64,000 nt of DNA. Origin: Allocoprococcus sp004560705. GTDB lineage: Bacteria; Bacillota; Clostridia; Lachnospirales; Lachnospiraceae. Positions within the stretch are counted from its first letter, which is position 1. Each line of letters starts with the position of its first letter. Location of the stretch: positions 111,766-175,765 of the forward strand of contig NZ_JBQHTK010000005.1 in the NCBI RefSeq assembly GCF_052065755.1. Direction: 5' to 3'. This document shows positions 18,401 to 26,195 of the stretch, piece after piece. The notes below the pieces were generated by a model, which saw nothing but the letters and a program-made list of their open reading frames with translations, did not search any database and was not told the origin of the DNA. Position numbers and translations under genes: made by a program.

Positions 18401-18737
18401 CTATAATCACAGTGTATGTTACTTCAAATTCTCCGCCACTGCACACGATCGTAAATTTCCCTGATTCTACATGTCCCGGCTTCAGTCCCTTCCCGTCATA
18501 TGTGAACCAGATTTCTACCGGATTCCCCTCAAATCCCTGTTCATCAAGATGTACACGAAAAGAAGAAGGATATACAAGTCCTCTGATATCTCCTTCTTTC
18601 CTGTTCTTCAGGGTAAAGCATCCGCGATACACTTCACCTTCTCCAATTGTCAGTACGAGATTCGTCTCCGGAAGTACAATATCCGGTCTGGCCATGCCAA
18701 AATCTCCCTTGGAAAATCGTTTAATTTTATTCTTCAT
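15453..18737 (-). CDS. DUF5717-type large hypothetical protein
   Basis: A very large (about 1,094 residues) cytoplasmic protein of unknown function found in Lachnospiraceae beside the DUF5716 and TPR genes. I start it at MKNKIKRFSKGDFGMARPDI (18737), after a purine-rich AGGTGG; the longer reading has no such site. The first 120 residues are beta-rich (immunoglobulin-like), the middle is helical and repeat-like, and the C-terminal third again looks beta-rich. No catalytic motif was recognised. It is transcribed divergently from the aminotransferase gene. Confidence 0.72.
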   Translation of the reverse strand: MKNKIKRFSKGDFGMARPDIVLPETNLVLTIGEGEVYRGCFTLKNRKEGDIRGLVYPSSFRVHLDEQGFEGNPVEIWFTYDGKGLKPGHVESGKFTIVCSGGEFEVTYTVIIEKPYIMTSYGKVQNTRDFKKLALQDFTEAQRLFRSRDFYEVIKYEEPRIRALYDNMRKWSLGEQAMEEFLVGIKQKECIFLTMGRTQRTFRNLKEATKEIIHFTKNTWGYMPVRVHVDGKFIQIARDNFSTDDFVGNLYDFSYIIHPEKTHAGNNYGKIVFESPYESLTYEIMVADHKDHAEDHRDADMIFAEVMKEFLASMSGRIPVKEWAEHTREKLSKLDIYTGEGDVYPLIDAHMHLLCGEVSEANDILDDYNYSRFGIGKDAIVSAYYLYLTALIRKTGSHVNRVVEELNKAYMKRPRSWQLVCMLVEIDPEYKNYSKRLHVLERHYYNGANQIILYWQAYRCFLEHPTSLKKLGSFEVQILNFAVKYKLLTKDIALYMANLATQQRNYDKNLDRVLRKVYAMYPDTMILTAICTLLIRGNRTTPDCFEWYEKAVEADLKIAQLYEYYMMTIDDDHLKKEFPKSVYLYFMHGNNLNYKKAAVLYANMISYQDETGPLYAAYREQMERFAWEQLEQRRINEALRIIYKRCCTERDMTPERMKAMYDICHAYEVKTPMKNMAYILVLEPDGTIGQRVAYNPAGTIVYLYSKDSRIVWESKEGRHYVDSIPYDTIRLFYESRYMEIFRKYQLENGDGGYKREQEELNWKSIREYGIDAFEEADIFRLCSMRIREEGYEEDDFLSYVCFELFKRDQYDKVTLTYLSEYYCGATEDMKKLWHKARDYDITTYKLSERIITQMLFSEMMFGEEEIFADYYEGRTYFRLKQAYLAYVSREYVVCGRQVKGCVFTIIANEYRKEEELADICKIALLKYYSSREVHKELEPMLREFLREMCEKQVFFSFYLNYPETWLREVQLYDKTMIEYHAKPGSKVTVSYQIRKDGNDSLNYQQEALTPAYEDTYIKTWILFGDESLRYYFTETGNGEVTVTEKHVYEPKQVKPIGRYGRLNDMVGLKEDALQIAMTEYAAELALAEDIFVAY

Positions 18738-18759
18738 GCTAAGCCACCTACTTCTTGCA

Positions 18760-18787
18760 TTGCATTTTTTCAAAAAGGCATTATAAT
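18760..18787 (+). promoter_or_regulatory. Promoter of the aminotransferase gene
   Basis: TTGCAT (18760-18765), 16-bp spacer, TATAAT (18782-18787), about 75 nt before the plus-strand start at 18862. It lies in the 124-bp divergent spacer shared with the DUF5717-type gene. Confidence 0.7.
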
Positions 18788-18861
18788 GAATTATAACATT
18801 ATTCGACTTATCAGGCAACGCAAATCTGAAAAAACGTACTTCAGAAAAGGAGAACTATATT

Positions 18862-19995
18862 ATGAATACAAAACCACAATTTCACGGCAGCGATCTGGAA
18901 GCGGTCGAGGCCTATTACCACATACCAAAAGAGCAGATCGTAAGCTTTGGAGCAAATGTCAACCCACTCGGACTTTCTTCCTACGTAAAAGAACAGCTCG
19001 CCGCGAATCTGGATGTCCTGTCCTCATACCCTGACCGGAATTACACCGAACTAAAGACTGCGATCAGCCAATATCTTGGCACACACGGTTCCTGTGATGC
19101 CAAAACTCCATCTCCGGAACATATCATCGTCGGAAATGGCTCCACGGAACTCATTTCACTTCTCATTCAGACTAGACGCCCCAAAAAAGCGCTGCTTCTC
19201 GGCCCTACCTATTCCGAATACAGCCGGGAGCTTACCCTTACAGAAAGCTCTCTTTCCTATTATAATTTAAAAGAAGAACTGGATTTCCATCTGGATATTC
19301 CGGATTTTTGCCGTACGATCCGGGAAAATGACTACGATCTTGTCATCATCTGCAACCCGAATAATCCGACCTCCTCCGCCCTCAGCAAGGAAGAGATCCG
19401 CACCATACTGGAAACTTGCCGCAGTGCCGGAAGCTTCCTCATGATCGATGAAACCTATGTCGAATTTGCTCCCGACATCAGTGAGATCACCGCCATGCAG
19501 CTCGTCCCGGACTATCCCGAACTAATGGTTCTGCGCGGCGTCTCCAAATTCTTTGCAGCCCCCGGACTGCGCCTGGGCTACGGTGCCACAAGCAACCACG
19601 ATTTTCTCTCATCCCTGATCCAGATGCAGAACCCATGGAGCCTTAGCAGCATCGGCGCACTCGCCGGCAGGCTCATGCTCACCGACGAATCCTATATTTC
19701 CAGAACCCGCTCCCTGATCCTTAGCGAACGCGCCCGCATGCTGGAAACATTGGCAGGCAACAGCCACCTGAAAACCTACCCGGCCTACGCCAATTTCATC
19801 CTGGTCCGCCTGCTCACCCCCGGCCTCACCTCCCAGGAAGCCTTCGATCACCTCATCCGCCAGGGCCTCATGATACGCGACTGTTCCACCTTCGAACAGC
19901 TCAAAGGCGAATACATCCGCTTCTGCATCATGTCTCCCCAGGATAACATCCGACTCCTGAATGAACTGAACAACTATACACATACTTTAAAATGA
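18862..19995 (+). CDS. PLP-dependent class I/II aminotransferase (HisC/CobD-like)
   Basis: A fold-type I PLP enzyme of 377 residues. The cofactor lysine is in SKFFAAPGLRLGYG at about residue 230, with CNPNNPTS and MIDETYVEF upstream. These motifs are shared by histidinol-phosphate aminotransferase and threonine-phosphate decarboxylase (CobD). No his or cobalamin gene is adjacent, so the substrate is open. It is one of very few plus-strand genes here, has its own promoter, and is followed by a hairpin. Confidence 0.82.
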   Translation: MNTKPQFHGSDLEAVEAYYHIPKEQIVSFGANVNPLGLSSYVKEQLAANLDVLSSYPDRNYTELKTAISQYLGTHGSCDAKTPSPEHIIVGNGSTELISLLIQTRRPKKALLLGPTYSEYSRELTLTESSLSYYNLKEELDFHLDIPDFCRTIRENDYDLVIICNPNNPTSSALSKEEIRTILETCRSAGSFLMIDETYVEFAPDISEITAMQLVPDYPELMVLRGVSKFFAAPGLRLGYGATSNHDFLSSLIQMQNPWSLSSIGALAGRLMLTDESYISRTRSLILSERARMLETLAGNSHLKTYPAYANFILVRLLTPGLTSQEAFDHLIRQGLMIRDCSTFEQLKGEYIRFCIMSPQDNIRLLNELNNYTHTLK

Positions 19996-19999
19996 AAGC

Positions 20000-20039
20000 T
20001 AAAATGATTCGCGCCTCCCAAAGGCGTCAAATCATTTTA
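20000..20039 (+). terminator. Hairpin terminator after the aminotransferase gene
   Basis: TAAAATGATT and AATCATTTTA form a perfect 10-bp outer stem, with CGCCT and AGGCG inside. It starts 5 nt after the stop codon; the AT-rich arm supplies the T-rich side in both directions. Confidence 0.7.
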
Positions 20040-20107
20040 ATCCAATCAGTAGATCTTAGTCGACTCCCTCCCGTCTTGCCCCTACGAATTCCCGTCTTAA
20101 ATCCCCA

Positions 20108-20244
20108 GGCCCCGGAGGAGACACAGGGATTGTATTGCGACTAGAACGAACAAAAAAGGCAGACTGTCCGCCCAAAAGGGCGAACAGCCTGCCGAATTTT
20201 GTCCGTTCTCCGGAGTGAGAAATCCCTGTGTCTCCTCCGGGGCC
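20108..20244. repeat. Nested palindrome with 24-bp perfect arms
   Basis: Positions 20108-20131 and 20221-20244 are perfect reverse complements over 24 bp (arms rich in GGAGGAGACACAGGG). A GC-rich terminator hairpin sits in the centre. The right arm ends 8 bp from the cupin stop codon. It may be a small palindromic repeat unit or an unusually extended terminator. Confidence 0.8.
20152..20193 (-). terminator. Terminator of the carAB-cupin operon
   Basis: Minus strand: GGCAGGCTGTTCGCCC, TTTT loop, GGGCGGACAGTCTGCC (two mismatched positions), then TTTTTT. A textbook intrinsic terminator, placed within the larger 20108-20244 palindrome. Confidence 0.88.
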
Positions 20245-20251
20245 GTCCGAT

Positions 20252-20599
20252 TTAAACAAACAAAATCAATGCAATAATCACCATATCTTCATCACCGGTA
20301 TTCAGCAGCCCATGTCCGCTTCCATCTTTGCAGAAGGTTACGTCCCCTGTCTCCACCGGGTATTTTTCCCCATTATCTGTATAGACTCCGGATCCCTTTA
20401 CGATATAGTAAGTCTCTGTCTCTCCGTGATGCTCATGGTATCCGATTTCGCATCCCGGTTTGAGAGTCACCTGTCCGAACAGCTTGCAGTACTCTCCCAT
20501 TTCTTCTTTGCCAAGCAGCACTTCTTTCAGGATATAGCCTGCTCCTCCGGACATGTTTTCAATTTTGAGCGTCTCTCTTTCATTTGCTTTTGTCATCAT
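20252..20599 (-). CDS. Small cupin-domain protein
   Basis: A 115-residue single-domain cupin. The metal-binding motif is visible: GYHEHHGETETYYIVKG (His-x-His with downstream Glu), and the second motif is in GDGSGHGLLNTG. Single cupins of this size include sugar-binding, isomerase and detoxification proteins; substrate unknown. I start it at MMTKANERET (20599), after an AGGTGAG site. It begins 14 nt after the carB stop, so it is expressed with carAB, though a role in pyrimidine or arginine synthesis is not implied. Confidence 0.85.
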   Translation of the reverse strand: MMTKANERETLKIENMSGGAGYILKEVLLGKEEMGEYCKLFGQVTLKPGCEIGYHEHHGETETYYIVKGSGVYTDNGEKYPVETGDVTFCKDGSGHGLLNTGDEDMVIIALILFV

Positions 20600-20613
20600 T
20601 CTCACCTGCACTT

Positions 20614-23600
20614 TTATTTAATCTTCGCGATATCGATCAACGTAAGTTGCCGGATATCGGTATTTTCCAAACTGGTTACAAGCGCGTTTGCGGTATCCAT
20701 CGCGGTAAGGACGTTGACACCGGTCTCGATCGCATTTCTACGGATCAAGAATCCGTCTCTGGAGCGATCTGCTCCCTGCGGAGGTGTATCAATAACCAGA
20801 TCGATCTGATGTCCCAGGATCAGATCCATCAGGTTCGGAGATTCCTGCTCGATTTTCTTGATTGCGATTGCCTTGACACCATGCTCATTCAGATAATCTG
20901 CGGTTCCTCTTGTTGCGAAAATGCGGTAACCCAGTGCACGGAATCTGCGTCCGATCTCCACTGCCTCCGGTTTATCATCATCACGTACTGTCATGATCAT
21001 ATTCTTATATTTCGGAAGGTTGACACCTGCACCGAGGAATGCTTTATAAAGTGCTTCATTAAATGTCTTTGCAATACCAAGACACTCACCGGTGGACTTC
21101 ATTTCCGGTCCGAGGCTGATGTCCGCGCCGCGGATCTTCTCAAAGGAGAATACCGGCATCTTGATCGCGATATAGTCCGCTTCTTTCTGAAGCCCCGGAG
21201 TATAGCCGAGTTCTTTGATCTTGTGTCCGATGATCACCTGGGTTGCAAGCGGTACGATCGGAATACCCGTCACCTTACTGATATACGGCACCGTACGGCT
21301 GGAACGAGGATTGACCTCAATAACATAGACTTCTTCGCCGCATACGATGAACTGAATGTTGATCATACCGATCACATGCAGCGCTTTGGCAAGTCGTTTT
21401 GTATATTCTTCAATTTTGCGTTTTGTCACTTCGGAAATGCTCTGTGCCGGGTAAACCGAAATACTGTCGCCGGAATGGATTCCTGCACGTTCAATATGTT
21501 CCATGATTCCCGGAATCAGGATATCCTCGCCGTCGCAGACCGCATCGACCTCGATCTCTTTTCCCTGGAGATATTTATCTACCAGGATCGGGTGATCCTG
21601 CGCGATCCGGTTGATGATACCGATGAATTCGTCGATATCGTGATCGTTGATTGCAATCTGCATGCCCTGTCCGCCAAGCACGTAGGAAGGACGAACCAAT
21701 ACCGGATAACCGAGACGATTTGCAACCTCTTTTGCTTCCTCTGCGGTAAATACGGTGTCTCCCTTCGGGCGCGGGATGTTGCACTGTGCCAGGATCTCGT
21801 CAAAGAGTTCTCTGTCTTCCGCGGCGTCTACATCTTCCGCAGCGGTTCCGAGGATCGGGACTCCCATCTTCATCAGGGATTCGGTCAGTTTGATCGCCGT
21901 CTGGCCACCGAACTGCACCACGGCTCCGTCCGGTTTTTCCAGATCCACAATACTCTCCACATCTTCCGGTGTGAGCGGTTCAAAATACAATTTATCTGCG
22001 ATATCGAAGTCGGTACTTACCGTCTCCGGATTGTTATTTACAATAATCGTCTCATAGCCTTCTTTTGCAAATGCCCAGGTACAATGTACAGAACAGAAGT
22101 CAAATTCGATTCCCTGTCCGATTCGGATCGGTCCGGAACCAAGTACCAGAACTTTCTTCTTGCCACTGGTCTCTTCCACTTCATTCTGACTGCCGAATAC
22201 GGAATAGTAATACGGTGTCTCTGCCGCGAATTCTGCCGCACAGGTATCGACCATCTTATAGGCTGCAACGATTCCGTTTTCATGGCGCATGTCATGGATC
22301 TGGCGCTCACTCTTTCCGGTCAGCCGCGCAATCACATTGTCCGGGAATTCGATTCGTTTTGCTTCTTTTAAAAGTTCCGGAGTAAGTTCCTGTGTCTTCA
22401 GTGCCTGTTCCATCTCTACCAGGATCGCGATCTTGTCGATAAACCATTTGTCGATCTTGGTGATGTTATGGATCTCATCGTAGCTGATTCCCTTGCGGAT
22501 TGCTTCTGCAATCAGCCAGATACGGCGGTCATCTACGATCTCCAGTTTTTCCAGGATCTCCTCTCTGGAAAGTGCGGTGAAATCATAGGACATCAGACTA
22601 TCCACATGCTGTTCCAGTGAGCGGATTGCCTTCATCAGGGCTCCCTCAAAGTTATCACAGATACTCATGACCTCTCCGGTCGCCTTCATCTGTGTGGTAA
22701 GGGTTCTCTTCGCACTGATGAATTTATCAAACGGAAGTCTCGGCATCTTGACTACGCAGTAATCCAGCATCGGCTCGAAACTTGCGTAAGTCTTCTTCGT
22801 AACTGCATTTTTGATCTCATCCAGCGTATATCCCAGCGCGATCTTGGCCGCAACCTTCGCAATCGGATAACCGGTCGCCTTGGAAGCCAGCGCGGAAGAA
22901 CGGCTTACACGCGGATTTACTTCGATTACACAGTATTCAAAAGTCTCCGGATGAAGCGCGTACTGCACGTTACATCCGCCGGTGATATTCAGCTCGCTGA
23001 TGATATTCAGCGCAGAGGTACGGAGCATCTGGTACTCCTTGTCTCCCAGAGTCTGGGACGGAGCGACTACGATACTGTCTCCGGTATGAACCCCCACCGG
23101 GTCAATATTTTCCATATTACATACGGTAATGCAGTTGCCCTTGCTGTCACGCATCACCTCATATTCGATTTCCTTCCAGCCTGCGATGCAGCGTTCGACC
23201 AGAACCTGTCCGACACGGGAAAGTCTCAGTCCGTTCGCCAGGATTTCTTCCAGTTCCACCACATTGTGTGCGATACCGCCGCCGCTTCCGCCGAGGGTGT
23301 ATGCAGGACGAAGCACGACCGGATATCCAATCTTAGCCGCAAATGCAACACCGTCTTCCACATTTTCCACGACAAGGGACGCTGCTACCGGTTCCCCGAT
23401 CTTCTCCATGGTGGCCTTGAATTCCAGACGGTCTTCCGCCTTTTTGATCGTCTCTGCTGTGGTACCGATCAGACGGACATTATGCTCTTTTAAGAAACCT
23501 GCCTCTTCCAGCTCCATCGCAAGATTCAGTCCGGCCTGTCCGCCCAGTGTAGGCAGGACGCTGTCCGGCTGTTCCTTCAGAATCAGTTGTTCTACCACTT

Positions 23601-23814
23601 CCGTTGTAAGCGGTTCAATATACACACGGTCCGCGATATCTTTATCTGTCATAATCGTTGCCGGGTTTGAATTCAGAAGGACAACTTCCAGCCCCTCTTC
23701 TTTCAGAGAACGGCAGGCCTGCGTTCCCGCATAGTCAAATTCCGCTGCCTGCCCGATGATGATCGGACCGGAACCGATCACTAATACTTTCTTAATATCC
23801 TGATTTCTTGGCAT
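20614..23814 (-). CDS. carB: Carbamoyl-phosphate synthase large subunit
   Basis: 1,066 residues with the two homologous ATP-grasp halves. It makes carbamoyl phosphate from bicarbonate, ammonia (from CarA) and 2 ATP for pyrimidines and arginine. N-terminal GSGPIIIGQAAEFDYAGTQA is matched in the second half by GSGPIRIGQGIEFDFCSVH. The C-terminal 130 residues form the MGS-like allosteric domain. The start codon overlaps the carA stop (TAATG), giving coupled translation. Confidence 0.97.
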   Translation of the reverse strand: MPRNQDIKKVLVIGSGPIIIGQAAEFDYAGTQACRSLKEEGLEVVLLNSNPATIMTDKDIADRVYIEPLTTEVVEQLILKEQPDSVLPTLGGQAGLNLAMELEEAGFLKEHNVRLIGTTAETIKKAEDRLEFKATMEKIGEPVAASLVVENVEDGVAFAAKIGYPVVLRPAYTLGGSGGGIAHNVVELEEILANGLRLSRVGQVLVERCIAGWKEIEYEVMRDSKGNCITVCNMENIDPVGVHTGDSIVVAPSQTLGDKEYQMLRTSALNIISELNITGGCNVQYALHPETFEYCVIEVNPRVSRSSALASKATGYPIAKVAAKIALGYTLDEIKNAVTKKTYASFEPMLDYCVVKMPRLPFDKFISAKRTLTTQMKATGEVMSICDNFEGALMKAIRSLEQHVDSLMSYDFTALSREEILEKLEIVDDRRIWLIAEAIRKGISYDEIHNITKIDKWFIDKIAILVEMEQALKTQELTPELLKEAKRIEFPDNVIARLTGKSERQIHDMRHENGIVAAYKMVDTCAAEFAAETPYYYSVFGSQNEVEETSGKKKVLVLGSGPIRIGQGIEFDFCSVHCTWAFAKEGYETIIVNNNPETVSTDFDIADKLYFEPLTPEDVESIVDLEKPDGAVVQFGGQTAIKLTESLMKMGVPILGTAAEDVDAAEDRELFDEILAQCNIPRPKGDTVFTAEEAKEVANRLGYPVLVRPSYVLGGQGMQIAINDHDIDEFIGIINRIAQDHPILVDKYLQGKEIEVDAVCDGEDILIPGIMEHIERAGIHSGDSISVYPAQSISEVTKRKIEEYTKRLAKALHVIGMINIQFIVCGEEVYVIEVNPRSSRTVPYISKVTGIPIVPLATQVIIGHKIKELGYTPGLQKEADYIAIKMPVFSFEKIRGADISLGPEMKSTGECLGIAKTFNEALYKAFLGAGVNLPKYKNMIMTVRDDDKPEAVEIGRRFRALGYRIFATRGTADYLNEHGVKAIAIKKIEQESPNLMDLILGHQIDLVIDTPPQGADRSRDGFLIRRNAIETGVNVLTAMDTANALVTSLENTDIRQLTLIDIAKIK

Positions 23815-24884
23815 TATTTTGTTCCTCCCATCATCTTCATGAATCTGTCAAACAAATAGCCGGAGTCCTGCGGTCCCGGGCAGGCTTCCGGATGGAACTG
23901 CACCGTAAAAATGTTCTTACCGATATATGCCATTCCTTCATTCGTCTTGTCATTGACATTTTCAAATGCCGGAACTGCCACAGATGGATCCAGACTGTCC
24001 GCATCGACTGCATATCCGTGATTCTGTGACGAAATATAGACTCTTCCCGTCTCCAGATCCTTAACCGGATGATTTCCTCCGCGGTGTCCGTACTTTAATT
24101 TGTATGTTTTCGCACCATTAGCAAGCGCCATAAGCTGGTGTCCCAGACAGATCGCGAAAATCGGAATATCGGAATTATATAATTTTTTAACTTCTTCAAT
24201 AATGGAGGTGCAATCCGCCGGGTCTCCCGGTCCGTTTGATAACATAATTCCGTCCGGATTGCTGGAAATGATCTCAGCAGCCGTCGTGTGAGCCGGATAG
24301 ACCGTCACTTCACAGCCACGCTGATTTAAAGACTTTGCGATATTATTCTTAGCCCCGAAGTCCATGAGAGCAACCTTCGGGCCGTTTCCTTCAATTACAT
24401 ATTTTTCACTGCAGGTCACTTTGGAGACGACATCCCCTACTTTGTACGCGTGCAGCTTCGGAATGATCTCTTCCAGATCGTAATTCTCATTGGTAGTGAT
24501 CATGCCGTTCATCGTTCCCTTTTCACGGAGAATCTTCGTCAGTGCTCTGGTATCAACTCCTGCAATTCCCGGAATATCCTGTTCTTTCAGAAAATCCTGA
24601 ATCGTTCCTTCACATCTGAAATTGCTTGGCATTCTTGACAATTCTCTTACGATATAACCATCCGGCCACGCTTTTTTCGATTCCATATCCGGTGTGATCC
24701 CATAATTTCCAATCAATGGATATGTCATAACAACGGCCTGTCCGGCGTAAGAAGGGTCTGTAAGCACCTCTAAATATCCTGTCATTGAGGTATTAAATAC
24801 TATCTCACTAATCATGTCTCTTGTCGACCCGATGCTCGTTCCTTCGAACACAGTTCCATCTTCTAAAATTAGAAACGCTTTCAT
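23814..24884 (-). CDS. carA: Carbamoyl-phosphate synthase small subunit (glutaminase)
   Basis: 356 residues. It hydrolyses glutamine and channels ammonia to CarB. The class I glutamine amidotransferase domain in the C-terminal half has the nucleophile Cys in FAICLGHQLMALA and the His/Glu pair in FHPEACPGPQDS. First gene of carA-carB-cupin, with a clear promoter and a hairpin-containing leader of about 110 nt. Confidence 0.97.
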   Translation of the reverse strand: MKAFLILEDGTVFEGTSIGSTRDMISEIVFNTSMTGYLEVLTDPSYAGQAVVMTYPLIGNYGITPDMESKKAWPDGYIVRELSRMPSNFRCEGTIQDFLKEQDIPGIAGVDTRALTKILREKGTMNGMITTNENYDLEEIIPKLHAYKVGDVVSKVTCSEKYVIEGNGPKVALMDFGAKNNIAKSLNQRGCEVTVYPAHTTAAEIISSNPDGIMLSNGPGDPADCTSIIEEVKKLYNSDIPIFAICLGHQLMALANGAKTYKLKYGHRGGNHPVKDLETGRVYISSQNHGYAVDADSLDPSVAVPAFENVNDKTNEGMAYIGKNIFTVQFHPEACPGPQDSGYLFDRFMKMMGGTK

Positions 24885-24935
24885 ATGTTCACCTTATCCC
24901 TTCATAGTATTTTACTTCATCAATCCTTAAAAGAA

Positions 24936-24971
24936 GGCACTCATGGAGTCTTTTCCTCAACCATGAGCGCC
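24936..24971 (-). promoter_or_regulatory. Leader hairpin upstream of carA
   Basis: GGCGCTCATGG and CCATGAGTGCC (minus strand) form an 11-bp stem with one G-T pair around a 14-nt loop, followed by TTCTTTTAAGG. It could be a weak attenuator. I see no PyrR-binding consensus. Confidence 0.5.
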
Positions 24972-24991
24972 CACTTTCTCAAATTGTAAAA

Positions 24992-25020
24992 ATTCTAACA
25001 CATATGAGACCAGATTTCAA
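24992..25020 (-). promoter_or_regulatory. Promoter of carAB
   Basis: Minus strand: TTGAAA (25015-25020), 17-bp spacer, TAGAAT (24992-24997). Confidence 0.7.
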
Positions 25021-25062
25021 CTACTAATTTACTTCTTCATCTGACTTATCGTTCTTATGTCC

Positions 25063-26181
25063 TTATTCCTCAATGTCCGGAAGTGCTGCGATCTCGGCAA
25101 GCCGCTCAACGATTGGAAGATGCTGTGTGCACTGTCTCTCACATTTTCTGCATCCGATGCATTCTGCCGCTTTCGCTTTCGGAATATCCCAATGATATGC
25201 AATTCTGGATGTAATTGCATCCTTCTTGCCGGTCAGTATGTACTGATTGTATGCATCCATCATCTTCGGAATTGGAATTTCCTTCGGGCATCCCTTACAG
25301 TAACTGCAGCCGGTACACAGGTTATTGAAAGAAAGACCTTCTGCCTCATACATGGCCGCGATTTCCTCTGCCGGACGTTCTTCCAGATTTTCGACTGCCT
25401 TCACAGCGTCATCCACATGTTCCTTCGTCGTGCATCCTGCCAGCGCAACCGTGATCTCCTTGTGGGAAGCCACAAACCGGAGCGCCGCCTGTGGAACCGT
25501 CAGATCCGTTCCCCTTGTCAGATAGGAAAAAGCATCCGGATTCTGCGGAATCAGACCGCCGCCGAGCGGATTCATGACAACCACACCCATTCCATTCTCA
25601 TGAGCCGCTTTGATCCCGCTCTGGCGGAACCGGTAGTTGAGCGCATTGTAGCCGATCAGCATTCCCTTAAATTTCCCGGTCTCCACAACTTTCTCGATAT
25701 CATTTCCCTGCATATGGGAAGAAAATACAATATTCCGGATCAGTCCCTCTGACTTCGCCTCTTCAAAGAAACCGTATAAAAGTTCCATGTGCTTCTCCCA
25801 GGACTCCAGGTTCAGCATGCACCACATATGATAGAAATCAATATAATCCGTCTTCAGCCGGTCTAAAGATGTCTCCAGTCTCCTCCGGAAATTATCCCGG
25901 CTTGCATCTTCGTTCAACGTTCCGAGATTTACCTTGGAAGTCACATACACGTCGCTTCGTTTCACCTGGGAAAGTGCGATTCCGGTAATGATCTCACTCT
26001 TGTCATGACAATAGGCAGGTGCCGTATCCCAGTAATTGATTCCCTTCTCAAATGCGTAGAGCGGAATCTCGGCACATTTTTCCAGACGTCCCGCCTTTAC
26101 GTCCTCCTCATCGTACCGCATGGTTCCAAGCCCGACTGCCGAAACCTTCATATCCGTGTCTCCATACTGCTTATAATACAT
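25063..26181 (-). CDS. Aldo/keto reductase with C-terminal ferredoxin-like Fe-S domain
   Basis: An NAD(P)H-dependent oxidoreductase of about 372 residues. Residues 1-270 form the aldo/keto reductase barrel (GLGTMRYDEEDV; the catalytic Tyr region GINYWDTAPAYCHDKSE). The C-terminal 100 residues carry two cysteine clusters, CTGCSYCKGCP and CIGCRKCERQC, expected to bind Fe-S clusters. This two-part family is common in anaerobes; substrates are unknown. The start at 26181 follows AGGAGG by 8 nt, right after the stop of the transglutaminase-like gene. Confidence 0.9.
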   Translation of the reverse strand: MYYKQYGDTDMKVSAVGLGTMRYDEEDVKAGRLEKCAEIPLYAFEKGINYWDTAPAYCHDKSEIITGIALSQVKRSDVYVTSKVNLGTLNEDASRDNFRRRLETSLDRLKTDYIDFYHMWCMLNLESWEKHMELLYGFFEEAKSEGLIRNIVFSSHMQGNDIEKVVETGKFKGMLIGYNALNYRFRQSGIKAAHENGMGVVVMNPLGGGLIPQNPDAFSYLTRGTDLTVPQAALRFVASHKEITVALAGCTTKEHVDDAVKAVENLEERPAEEIAAMYEAEGLSFNNLCTGCSYCKGCPKEIPIPKMMDAYNQYILTGKKDAITSRIAYHWDIPKAKAAECIGCRKCERQCTQHLPIVERLAEIAALPDIEE

Positions 26182-26195
26182 TTCTTGTTCCTCCT

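Noticed and set aside
20584..22371. A 595-codon plus-strand open frame
   Set aside because: It is the antisense shadow of carB, rich in His/Cys/Arg/Phe as expected from reverse-strand codons, and has no ribosome site.
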